Part shown: one piece after another, positions 26,094 through 33,436 of the stretch
Layout of the letters: each line of letters starts with the position of its first letter
How positions within the stretch are numbered: position 1 is the stretch's first letter
Source: Peribacillus sp. FSL E2-0218
GTDB lineage: Bacteria > Bacillota > Bacilli > Bacillales > DSM-1321
Length of the DNA stretch: 64,000 bases
Direction of reading: 5' to 3'
Assembly: GCF_037992945.1 (NCBI RefSeq)
Contig: NZ_CP150304.1
Location: 1,181,501 to 1,245,500 of the forward strand
The notes under the pieces: model-generated
Told to the model about the DNA's origin: nothing
Databases searched by the model: none
The model's input: only the letters and a program-made list of their open reading frames with translations
Translations under genes and position numbers: made by a program

Positions 26094-26846
26094 ATGATGG
26101 GCTTTTCAAGTAAAACAGTGATCGTCACAGGCGCTTCAAATGGAATAGGGAGGGGCGTGGCAATGGGATATGCACAAAGCGGTGCATCGGTCGTTTTGGC
26201 GGATATGGACGAGCAGGAGGGTCTTCGGTATGCAAAGGAGCTCAAGGCTAGCGGGCATGAAGCTATGTTCGTTAAAACGGATGTTCGGACCGAGGCAGAT
26301 ATCCTTCATTTGATGGATGTGACGCTAAAAACCTATAAGACCATAGATATATTAATCAATAATGCCGGAAAGGCGTTATTCAAGCCTGTATATGAACTGA
26401 CGCTTGAGGAATGGGACGATATGATGAATACGAATTTACGCAGTGTTTTCCTTTGCTCCAGGGAAGCGGCTAAAGCGATGCGGGAAAATGAAACGGGCGG
26501 GGCGATCATCAATTTAGCTTCAACGAGAGCCCTTATGTCAGAGCCTGATTCTGAATCTTATGCTGCGACGAAAGGAGGAATCGTTTCCCTGACCCATGCA
26601 CTTGCCGCCTCTTTAAGCAACGAGAAAATTACCGTTAATTCGATTTCCCCCGGATGGATTGAAACGGGCCATTATGATGCGCTTAGGGAGAAGGATCATC
26701 AACAGCATTTTTCCAATCGGGTCGGTAAACCGGAAGATATAGCAAGGGCCTGTCTTTATTTGACGGCAGCTGAAAATGATTTCGTTACTGGGGTTAATCT
26801 TATCGTCGATGGTGGGATGACAAGAAAAATGATGTACGAAGAGTGA
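26094..26846 (+). CDS. Short-chain dehydrogenase/reductase (SDR)
   Basis: Classical SDR oxidoreductase of 250 aa. It carries the NAD(P) motif VTGASNGIGRG, Asp at the end of strand 2 (VVLADMD), NNAGKA, the catalytic Ser in INLASTRAL, and the Tyr-Lys pair YAATKGG followed by VNSISPGWIETG. The acidic ADMD suggests NAD preference over NADP (inference). The C-terminal ending FVTGVNLIVDGGMT is the usual one. Substrate is unknown. AAAGGAAGG is upstream of ATG 26094, or ATG 26097. The next gene is convergent and ends two bases away. Confidence 0.88.
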   Translation: MMGFSSKTVIVTGASNGIGRGVAMGYAQSGASVVLADMDEQEGLRYAKELKASGHEAMFVKTDVRTEADILHLMDVTLKTYKTIDILINNAGKALFKPVYELTLEEWDDMMNTNLRSVFLCSREAAKAMRENETGGAIINLASTRALMSEPDSESYAATKGGIVSLTHALAASLSNEKITVNSISPGWIETGHYDALREKDHQQHFSNRVGKPEDIARACLYLTAAENDFVTGVNLIVDGGMTRKMMYEE

Positions 26847-26848
26847 GT

Positions 26849-27079
26849 TCATTTTCTCCGGTAGAGATATTGCAGTTCAGTGCCTAGCTCCCTGTTGAGC
26901 AGCCGTTCCATTTCTTCGAGCTCTTCAATGCCGATTGGGTCATCGGCCGCGGTCCAGTGAATCGTGTAAACAAAATAGTAATCTCTTATCTTTCGGAAAA
27001 TAACGGGTGAGTTCGGGAATCGATCAAAAGTTGCCTTGATATTATATCGTCGCATGTAGGACCATTTAACAAGCTGCAA
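26849..27079 (-). CDS. Conserved small protein of unknown function
   Basis: Protein of 76 aa: an N-terminal basic segment (SYMRRYNIKATFDRF), hydrophobic aromatic strand residues (KIRDYYFVYTIHWTA) and an acidic helix (GIEELEEMERLLNRELG), ending LQYLYRRK. I do not recognise a family. The start is TTG 27079, supported by AAAAGGAG eight bases upstream; ATG 27055 is an alternative with no ribosome site. It lies downstream of the AIM24-family gene on the same strand, with a perfect 15-bp hairpin between them. Confidence 0.6.
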   Translation of the reverse strand: MQLVKWSYMRRYNIKATFDRFPNSPVIFRKIRDYYFVYTIHWTAADDPIGIEELEEMERLLNRELGTELQYLYRRK

Positions 27080-27102
27080 ATAGACAACTCCTTTTACGGA
27101 AT

Positions 27103-27137
27103 CGATCGATGGCTGCCTTGATGGCAGCCATCGATCG
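27103..27137. terminator. Perfect hairpin without a T-run
   Basis: 15-bp perfect stem CGATCGATGGCTGCC / GGCAGCCATCGATCG with loop TTGAT. It has no following U-tract on either strand, so it may be an RNA-stability or processing element rather than a classical terminator. Confidence 0.55.
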
Positions 27138-27141
27138 GACC

Positions 27142-27933
27142 TTATTTATCGTTGAATAAATTGAATAAACCCTTAGCTACGCTGCCTTCTTCAGAAGATC
27201 CCCCGTTTTGCGGCGCTGCTGCAAAGACGCGGCTTGCAAGGCGGCTGAAAGGCAATGATTGCACCCAGACGGTTCCAGGTCCTTTCAATGTGGCGAAGAA
27301 TAACCCTTCGCCCCCGAATAAAGCGGTCTTCACGCCTTTTACGAATTCGATATTATAATCTACCCCGCCCGTCATGGCGACTAAACACCCCGTATCGACC
27401 CGGAGGATCTCACCTGGAGCCAATTCTTTTTTATGGATCGTGCCCCCAGCATGGACGAAGGTCATTCCGTCCCCTTCGAGCTTTTGCATGATGAAGCCTT
27501 CGCCGCCAAAAAAGCCCGTTCCTATTTTTCTCTGAAACTCGATTCCAATCGATACTCCTTTGGCTGCCGCCAGAAAGGCATCCTTTTGGCAAATGACTTT
27601 ACCGCCCAGTTCGCTTAAGTCCAATGGAATGATTTTTCCCGGGTAGGGTGAGGCGAAGGAGGCATGCCGTTTATCTCTTCCTTCATTCGTGAACGCCGTC
27701 ATGAACAGGCTCTCCCCGGTAAGAAGCCTTTTGCCCGCACCAAATAATTTGCCCATCATCCCGCCGTCACTATTTCGTGACCCATCACCAAAGATGGTTT
27801 CCATCTTGATATGATCTTCCATCATCATCAAGCTTCCAGCTTCGGCCACCACCGTTTCCTGTGGATCCAATTCCACCTCGACGAATTGCATGTCATCACC
27901 ATATATTTTAAAATCGATTTCATGATTATTCAT
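27142..27933 (-). CDS. TIGR00266/AIM24 family protein
   Basis: Beta-rich protein of 263 aa in the AIM24 family. Repeated glycine-rich strands are visible: VVAEAGSLMMMEDHIKMETI, GEGFIMQKLEGDGMTFVHAG and LFGGEGLFFATLKGPGTVWV. No transmembrane helix is seen. Bacterial members are linked to envelope or proteolysis-related functions, but the molecular activity is unknown. The start is supported by GGGAGGAATGGCCA before ATG. Confidence 0.85.
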   Translation of the reverse strand: MNNHEIDFKIYGDDMQFVEVELDPQETVVAEAGSLMMMEDHIKMETIFGDGSRNSDGGMMGKLFGAGKRLLTGESLFMTAFTNEGRDKRHASFASPYPGKIIPLDLSELGGKVICQKDAFLAAAKGVSIGIEFQRKIGTGFFGGEGFIMQKLEGDGMTFVHAGGTIHKKELAPGEILRVDTGCLVAMTGGVDYNIEFVKGVKTALFGGEGLFFATLKGPGTVWVQSLPFSRLASRVFAAAPQNGGSSEEGSVAKGLFNLFNDK

Positions 27934-28148
27934 TGGCCATTCCTCCCATCATTCTTGTTTCATTGTAAAAGATAATCTTGCAACCTGCCAATATTTTTCA
28001 AGTTTACCCGCAAGATTATAAATGAAATCCATCTCAAGGCTGGTAAAAGGCAGTTCAGAACTCAAGGGTTTTTAAATAGAATAAGGTAGGGTATTAATAG
28101 AAAGATGAGATGGATATAGGAACAAACTTTAAAAAAGGGGTGTTTTTC

Positions 28149-28616
28149 ATGTTAGTGAAGGATTTCATGATCCGGGAAGTCTACGTTGCCCGTCCTGATT
28201 ATACCTTAAAGGAAATTTTGCGAACCTTGATCGAAAATAAAGTGGGCGGGGTACCGGTCGTCGATGAACACGATAAGCTATTGGGAATGGTGACGGATGG
28301 GGACATCCTTCGTTATCTGACACCTGCAGAAGAAGCCATCAAGGGATATTTCACATATATCACAGTCATTCCAGGTGAGGAACTGGATGAAAAGGTGCGA
28401 TCCAAAATGAACGATAAAGCCTCGCAAATCATAAGAAATAAAAGGATCACAAAGCTGTCCATGGAAGATCCTTTAGATGAAATGATAAAGGTGCTTTCCA
28501 AGCATCATTTCAAGAAAATCCCGGTCGTCGACAAAGATGATAAAGTCGTCGGCATCATCAGCAGGGGAGATGCACTAAGGGCCCTATATAAGGAGTTCGT
28601 TCACAAGCTGGAATAG
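28149..28616 (+). CDS. Tandem CBS-domain protein
   Basis: Protein of 155 aa made of two CBS domains (Bateman module). CBS1: VKDFMIREVYVARPDYTLKE with VVDEHDKLLGMVTDGDILRY. CBS2: SMEDPLDEMIKVLSKHHFKK with VVDKDDKVVGIISRGDALRAL. Such modules bind adenosyl nucleotides and act as energy or ion sensors; this one has no catalytic partner fused. The ATG at 28149 follows AAAAAGGGG correctly, whereas ATG 28110 has no ribosome site. It converges with the class B PBP gene. Confidence 0.87.
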   Translation: MLVKDFMIREVYVARPDYTLKEILRTLIENKVGGVPVVDEHDKLLGMVTDGDILRYLTPAEEAIKGYFTYITVIPGEELDEKVRSKMNDKASQIIRNKRITKLSMEDPLDEMIKVLSKHHFKKIPVVDKDDKVVGIISRGDALRALYKEFVHKLE

Positions 28617-28633
28617 GGCAATTTGCATGAAAA

Positions 28634-28657
28634 GGCCTGCTCGAAATCGAGCAGGCC
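28634..28657 (-). terminator. Terminator of the class B PBP gene
   Basis: Perfect 11-bp stem GGCCTGCTCGA / TCGAGCAGGCC. On the minus strand it is followed by TTTTCATGC, so it mainly serves the PBP gene; the CBS gene reads into it from the other side. Confidence 0.75.
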
Positions 28658-28665
28658 CAGCTAGA

Positions 28666-30780
28666 TTATTGAGTGTCTTCTGCTTTCTTGTCTGAATCGG
28701 ACTTACCTTTTGCTCGATCTTCCTTTAATTTAAAGTAGGCGTCCATTACTTGCTCTCCGATCCGTTTGTTGATATCGTCAGCTGGCTTGCCTTGATATAC
28801 CCATGGCACGACGACAGAGAATGCCACTTCCGGATTATTGTTAGGTGCATACCCTGCAAGCGTCAGATTGATGGTCGGGACGGGAGCACTATATTGACTC
28901 CTCCGCGGTCCGTCGTAAAAGGCCTCGGCTGTTCCCGTTTTCGCTGCAGCCCGGTAGGATTTTCCGCCAAAATACTTATACGCCGTCCCGCCTGGCTCCT
29001 GGGCAACCTGCCGGAAACCTTCCTGGACACGCTGAATCCAAACATCCTTACCGCCTAATTCGTTCAGCACTTTCGGGCTCATCGATTTAAAAACGCTGCC
29101 CAACTGATTGTGTTCGTCGGAAGGATTCCGGATTTCCCTGACCATCCGCGGCTCCAGCCTTTTCCCGCCATTTGCAATCGTCGATGCGTACTGTGCCAAC
29201 TGCATCGGCGTATACGTATCATACTGCCCGATCGATAAATCCAGCAGCAATCCGTCCGTTGACATATCGACTCCTTTAAACCCGACGGATTCATTCGGCA
29301 GATCGATGCCGGTACGGACGCCCAATCCGAATTGGGCATAATGGTTGCGCATGATTGCATAAGCTTCCCGGTTGATCCCGAGCGGCCGATTGGGAATATA
29401 ATGGCCCCCGGCAATTTTGATCGCCGTCATGAACATATAGACATTCGACGATTTCTTTAACGCGGAGACATCCGTTACATACCCTAAATCACTATAAGAG
29501 CCTTTCGGTGGGGCCCCTGCTAAATGGAGTTTTCTGTCAAAAAAAGCAGACCCCGGTGAAATGGCTCCCGTCTGGTAGCCCGTGTATACCGTGGCCCCTT
29601 TAACGGATGATCCTATCGTATAGGAGGTCGTAATGTTCCCGAGGGCGAAATCGTTCATTTCGGTCAAGCCGGTTTCACTGTTGCGTCCATATTGCCGGCC
29701 CGCCATCGTGAGCACCTCGCCCGTGTTCGGGTCCATCAAGACGACGAAGGCACGATCCAAAAAGTAGGTATTCCCCCTGGCCTTCGCCCTCCATAGTTCG
29801 CTCTCGATGATTTTTTCGACCTTTTGCTGAAGCTCCATATCAATTGACAGGATCAAGTCTTTTCCGCTTTGCCCTTCCGTGAGGGTATTCGTTTTGATGA
29901 CTTCCCCTTTGCTCATCACGTTTTCAACCCGCGTCTTATGACCACGCAGAACATCTTCATATTGCTTTTCAATATAACTTTTACCGACCCTGTCATTTCT
30001 GGTGTAATCGCGTGCCAGGTAATAGTCGATATTCTCACTCGGAATCCCTTCTTCGGAGGAAGAGACTTTGCCAAGGACCGAGCGAAGAGTTTCGTCATAC
30101 TTATAGGTCCTTTCCCAGTCCGTCGTGACGTCCACGCCCGGCATTTCATCCAAATGCTCACTGACCCTGGCAAATTCTTTTGTGGAGACATCTTTGTTCT
30201 TCACGATCGACGGTGTGAGGGCATAGCCGCTATTGAATTCCCGGAATATGGCTATCACTTCCAATTCATCCTTGGTGAATTCCTTGATATTCTCCTCGGT
30301 GACACGCTCCAGCTGAAGCTTGTATAAATTCTTTTGCTCTAATTTCTTTTCGGTTACCTTCCGTCTTTCGGACTTGGTGATCAATGCCTCGGCTTCTTTC
30401 GGATGCTTTAAGATCCAAAAATCCTTTTTATCCGGTATCGTTACCTTTTTCGTATCTTTTTCGATCAAGGTAGCAAGAATCTCCGCCGTCTTCACCATAT
30501 CGGCGGTTTTTGTATTTGGGTATTTCGTATAGGTAATGGCATTGCGCGGCTCATTATCGACGACCGGATTGAAGTTGCGGTCAAACATCTTCCCACGTGG
30601 AACAGGGGTATTGGCCACATCGTTTTCCGTCCGGTCGACTTCACGAAGGTAATCATCTCCATATACGATTTGGACGATGCCAAGCCGGATTATTAAGCTT
30701 GAAAATAAAATGAATATTAAAAAGAACATGAAGTTCAGTCGGAAAGGAATTGGGGTTTTTTTCTTTTTTTCTTTGGCCAT
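28666..30780 (-). CDS. Class B penicillin-binding protein (PbpA/PbpH-like)
   Basis: Monofunctional transpeptidase of 704 aa for lateral-wall or rod-shape peptidoglycan synthesis. A basic tail and signal anchor (FMFFLIFILFSSLIIRLGIV) are followed by the PBP dimerisation/pedestal domain and DRVGKSYIEKQYEDVLRGHK. The transpeptidase has SxxK in TIGSSVKGATV (Ser near residue 390), SxN in KSSNVYMF and KTG in AAKTGTAEAF near residue 620. The length equals B. subtilis PbpH (704 aa), and PbpA is similar. The upstream ATG at 30789 lies in the ribosome site AGAAAGGAATG, so ATG 30780 (MAKEKK) is favoured. Confidence 0.9.
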   Translation of the reverse strand: MAKEKKKKTPIPFRLNFMFFLIFILFSSLIIRLGIVQIVYGDDYLREVDRTENDVANTPVPRGKMFDRNFNPVVDNEPRNAITYTKYPNTKTADMVKTAEILATLIEKDTKKVTIPDKKDFWILKHPKEAEALITKSERRKVTEKKLEQKNLYKLQLERVTEENIKEFTKDELEVIAIFREFNSGYALTPSIVKNKDVSTKEFARVSEHLDEMPGVDVTTDWERTYKYDETLRSVLGKVSSSEEGIPSENIDYYLARDYTRNDRVGKSYIEKQYEDVLRGHKTRVENVMSKGEVIKTNTLTEGQSGKDLILSIDMELQQKVEKIIESELWRAKARGNTYFLDRAFVVLMDPNTGEVLTMAGRQYGRNSETGLTEMNDFALGNITTSYTIGSSVKGATVYTGYQTGAISPGSAFFDRKLHLAGAPPKGSYSDLGYVTDVSALKKSSNVYMFMTAIKIAGGHYIPNRPLGINREAYAIMRNHYAQFGLGVRTGIDLPNESVGFKGVDMSTDGLLLDLSIGQYDTYTPMQLAQYASTIANGGKRLEPRMVREIRNPSDEHNQLGSVFKSMSPKVLNELGGKDVWIQRVQEGFRQVAQEPGGTAYKYFGGKSYRAAAKTGTAEAFYDGPRRSQYSAPVPTINLTLAGYAPNNNPEVAFSVVVPWVYQGKPADDINKRIGEQVMDAYFKLKEDRAKGKSDSDKKAEDTQ

Positions 30781-31097
30781 CAGTAACATTCCTTTCTAGT
30801 AAAAGTAAAAAATAAGAAAATTCCTATCTCCAATGATATATAAAATTAACTTATTTTTCTATGCTTTATCCGTAATTTTATCTATATTTCCAAAAGATTG
30901 TTATATAGTTATAAAATTACTCGTAATCTTATGATTGGGAAAATTACTATAATTGTAAAGTTTGGAGATGTGGAAAGATTCTGATGGATTCGATAAGCGC
31001 GGCAGACACTTGAAGGGGGATGGTCCATGGCTTGCTCATGCGTAAAAAGGGGGCTTTTGTAGGTGAAATGAATGATCCGCGCCAACGGATTCCAAAA
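30781..31097. other. AT-rich intergenic region
   Basis: Very AT-rich, about 320 bases between the class B PBP gene and the 31098 gene. It includes an imperfect dyad ATTAC-TC-GTAAT near 30917. I see no supported gene; a minus-strand frame over 30947-31285 is Ser/Arg/Trp-rich with no ribosome site and is rejected. Confidence 0.4.
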
Positions 31098-31451
31098 TTA
31101 ATGGGCTTCATATTTCTTGACGGGCGTCTGAGTGGTAACGGGGATGATCTCTTTGAAATATCCGGATAACGCGAGCCATTTTTCAGGGTAGATATAGATG
31201 AACCGCTCCAACGTTTCCATGGAGTGCAGGACCAGGCAATCAATTTGATCGATTTTCTTATTCTGTAAATTGTATAGCAGTTCATGCGGGATCGTGTAAT
31301 GGAGATTGAGCTGATAAGGATTTAGTATGACCGGGGAAATATTGTTTTCTTCCATATACTTGTTCGTCACGATCTGTTGGATTGTAAAGCTATCCTTCAT
31401 ATGTAATTCCCCGATCGAATAGTTCGGATTCAATAGTACGATGCCTCTCAT
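31098..31451 (-). CDS. Protein of unknown function
   Basis: Protein of 117 aa. It begins MRGIVLLNPNYSIGELHM and includes SPVILNPYQLNLHYTIPHEL and KKIDQIDCLVLHSMETLERF, followed by IYIYPEKWLALSGYFKEI. The alternation of strands and helices and the segment IDCLVLHSMETLERF vaguely recall a resolvase-like fold, but no catalytic Ser is at the N-terminus and I would not name it. The likely start is ATG 31451 with GGTGA five bases away; a GTG at 31460 is also in frame. It is downstream of the DUF2515 gene (68-base gap), probably in the same unit. Confidence 0.55.
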   Translation of the reverse strand: MRGIVLLNPNYSIGELHMKDSFTIQQIVTNKYMEENNISPVILNPYQLNLHYTIPHELLYNLQNKKIDQIDCLVLHSMETLERFIYIYPEKWLALSGYFKEIIPVTTQTPVKKYEAH

Positions 31452-31528
31452 TGGCTTCACCCATTCTTTTTGCTATCCATTCTTGCCAAATGGAGGATGG
31501 GATATTCAGAATAAGAGGCTTCGTCCTG

Positions 31529-32644
31529 CTAGAATAGGCTTTTCAGTTCGTTGATGGCTTTGAGATGTTTGACATTTTCAAGCACTTTTTTGGTCAAATC
31601 CACCTTTTTAATGAGAGGGGAGTCTTGTAAATGCCCGATGAAGCTTTCATTTGTATACCAATCGATCGGTGGGGGAGGAAAGAAAGGATGATCTGCCCAT
31701 GCATCTTGAAGGGAAGGGCTATAGACTTTGTCATTATTTGCTAACGGATCGGAGGTATAAATGCTTTCCCAGTAATCCATCCTTGAGCCCGTGTGTGGAA
31801 CCGCGTTCGTGAACTCTCCAACGCCATGAAAAACATCAGGGTGCTCAAAAAGGAGCTCATACAGGAATTTTCCCGTTTCAATTCGCCGTTTTGGATCGGC
31901 AAAGCGTTCAACGGTAAGGCCGGTTAAGGAACGGATTCCGTCTTGCTTATTTACAAAAGGGAAGATTACGTTCGTGAAGCCTAAAAATTCCTGCAGCTGA
32001 AAATCAAGCCTTAGGAGGATTTCACCATGACGGGTACGTTTCAACACCCGTTCTTGAATCATGCTTTGCTCATTGATGATAAGGGCTGTCGTCAAAAGGG
32101 GCGAATGGGGTTCTTGGATGAAAGATTCCCAAATCGGGGCCATGAATCTTGATATATGGAAGATGGGGAAATATTTTCTTAAGCGAAGTTCCTTATGTTT
32201 AGAATGTTCATATAAAAGGAGCTGAGGAAAGGCATCGGCAAAAATGGCTGAATTGGCGCGCTCCAGGAAAAGGAAGAATTTCCGCCGTTCCGCTTGGCTG
32301 AGCAGTTGGGTCATGGACGAGCTTTTCAGGTCGGTCATATGGTATCCGCCATTCCTCGAAACCATATGTGCCAAAAGGGCCCAATGAATCTCGGGGTTAC
32401 GGCGGTAATAGGCAAGATAAGCATGCGTTCTCGTCATATTATTACGGTTCAAGGCTGCCGTTTCGGTTCGGATCCTTTTTACAAGAGCGGTTTCCTCGGG
32501 GAAAAATGCCTTAGACTCCTCGTCAGGCTGAAATAGTTCTTTTCGTAATTGAGTTTTTAGCAGGACGAATCTTTCAGAATCGATGAGAGGCTTGGTCTTG
32601 ACAGGGGATGTGCCTAACAGCTTTTGTGCAAGTTGGGAAAACAT
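31529..32644 (-). CDS. DUF2515 protein, YppC-like
   Basis: Protein of 371 aa with the DUF2515 pattern from about residue 50: RTETAALNRNNMTRTHAYLA, YRRNPEIHWALLAHMVSRNG, GYHMTDLK and PHTGSRMDYWESIYTSDPLA. The B. subtilis homologue YppC sits beside recU/ponA; its function is unknown. No signal peptide or membrane helix is visible. The context here is different: a small membrane protein gene lies upstream and a protein of unknown function downstream. Confidence 0.75.
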   Translation of the reverse strand: MFSQLAQKLLGTSPVKTKPLIDSERFVLLKTQLRKELFQPDEESKAFFPEETALVKRIRTETAALNRNNMTRTHAYLAYYRRNPEIHWALLAHMVSRNGGYHMTDLKSSSMTQLLSQAERRKFFLFLERANSAIFADAFPQLLLYEHSKHKELRLRKYFPIFHISRFMAPIWESFIQEPHSPLLTTALIINEQSMIQERVLKRTRHGEILLRLDFQLQEFLGFTNVIFPFVNKQDGIRSLTGLTVERFADPKRRIETGKFLYELLFEHPDVFHGVGEFTNAVPHTGSRMDYWESIYTSDPLANNDKVYSPSLQDAWADHPFFPPPPIDWYTNESFIGHLQDSPLIKKVDLTKKVLENVKHLKAINELKSLF

Positions 32645-32747
32645 GCGATCACCACTCGTGTTTTTCAGCCATTATATGCAGAGAGGTCAAGAAAGGGGCT
32701 TTGCATTTGCAACGCCCTTCAAATCGATTGGTGATGAAAATTTTCCT

Positions 32748-32921
32748 TCATTTTTTATTTTTCTTCTTCTTTTCCCTGCTCAATAAAATATAATAAACTA
32801 TCCAGAAAAGTAACACGGGGATAAAAGATAACGGCCTATATTGGACCGGTACGGCAAACAAGATGAAAATGGATAGAAATAAAAACGGTACCGCCAAGAG
32901 TATATATTTTCTCCAATCCAT
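32748..32921 (-). CDS. 57-aa membrane protein
   Basis: Encodes 57 aa with two hydrophobic helices (YILLAVPFLFLSIFILFAVP and FIPVLLFWIVYYILL) separated by a short loop, and a very basic tail of Lys residues. The start ATG 32921 has AAGGAGG at nine bases. It lies about 100 bases upstream of the DUF2515 gene on the same strand and may be co-transcribed. I do not recognise a family. Confidence 0.65.
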   Translation of the reverse strand: MDWRKYILLAVPFLFLSIFILFAVPVQYRPLSFIPVLLFWIVYYILLSREKKKKNKK

Positions 32922-33077
32922 ATGCTTAAACCTCCTTACGTTATGTCATTCTTATAAGAATAAAGGATAATACCGCAATAATCTAGAAAAGTCACAATTG
33001 ACAAAAATATACTCCCGTAGTAATCTTTAAACACGAGTTGGAAATTACCATTATTTATGGAAAAGGAGGCGAACGTC

Positions 33078-33158
33078 ATGACTAAATCAGTTAAGCAAAT
33101 AAAAACTTCAATTGAATATGTTCATACGTCCGCCTGCCTTGATCAAATGCCTTTCTAG
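33078..33158 (+). CDS. 26-aa leader peptide of the bmrCD attenuator
   Basis: Short gene for a 26-aa peptide (MTKSVKQIKTSIEYVHTSAC followed by LDQMPF). It has an excellent ribosome site, AAAAGGAGG, seven bases from ATG. Its stop lies in a small hairpin TGCCT / AGGCA, and two terminator-like stems follow before the ABC transporter genes. In B. subtilis bmrC and bmrD are preceded by bmrB, whose translation couples ribosome stalling by antibiotics to read-through of a terminator (established, from memory). I infer that this peptide has the same function, although I cannot confirm sequence similarity to BmrB. Confidence 0.65.
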   Translation: MTKSVKQIKTSIEYVHTSACLDQMPF

Positions 33159-33191
33159 GCAAAGCTCAAAATGAAAACCATTGATCATTCC

Positions 33192-33229
33192 AAAGCGCAG
33201 GTTGTGGATTTTTCGCGGCCTGCGCCTTT
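33192..33229 (+). terminator. First stem in the bmrCD leader
   Basis: GCGCAGG / CCTGCGC stem followed by CTTTATATG, 33 bases after the leader peptide stop. CCTGC inside the leader peptide coding region could compete for GCAGG, so it may be an antiterminator or anti-antiterminator element. Confidence 0.5.
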
Positions 33230-33250
33230 ATATGTGTTCTTACGCATCTA

Positions 33251-33282
33251 AAAAAGCTTCCGCTAAAAGGCGGAGGCTTTTT
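33251..33282 (+). terminator. Intrinsic terminator in the bmrCD leader
   Basis: 13-bp stem AAAAAGCTTCCGC / GCGGAGGCTTTTT with one wobble pair and a 6-base loop, ending in TTTTT. It stands about 155 bases before bmrC and would end transcription unless antiterminated. Confidence 0.75.
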
Positions 33283-33342
33283 GGCATTGGGGAATTAAGG
33301 AGCATAAGCATCCTTTCCATTTGATAGATAGGGGGAAGCACG

Positions 33343-33399
33343 ATGAGACAAAATAGTTTGGGAGTCATGCAGCAGCCAGGAGATCCGGAAAGCGGTTAG
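33343..33399 (+). CDS. 18-aa peptide between the attenuator and bmrC
   Basis: Starts with ATG behind AGGGGG at seven bases and encodes MRQNSLGVMQQPGDPESG. It lies after the terminator and 37 bases before bmrC. It could be a second small leader or be chance; the sequence is unlike the first leader peptide. Confidence 0.35.
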   Translation: MRQNSLGVMQQPGDPESG

Positions 33400-33436
33400 C
33401 TACGAAAAAGGTTTTGAACAAAAGGGAGGGGAATTC

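Noticed and set aside
30947..31285. 112-codon minus-strand frame after the class B PBP
   Set aside because: Overlaps another minus-strand gene in a different frame, has no ribosome site and looks like a random frame.
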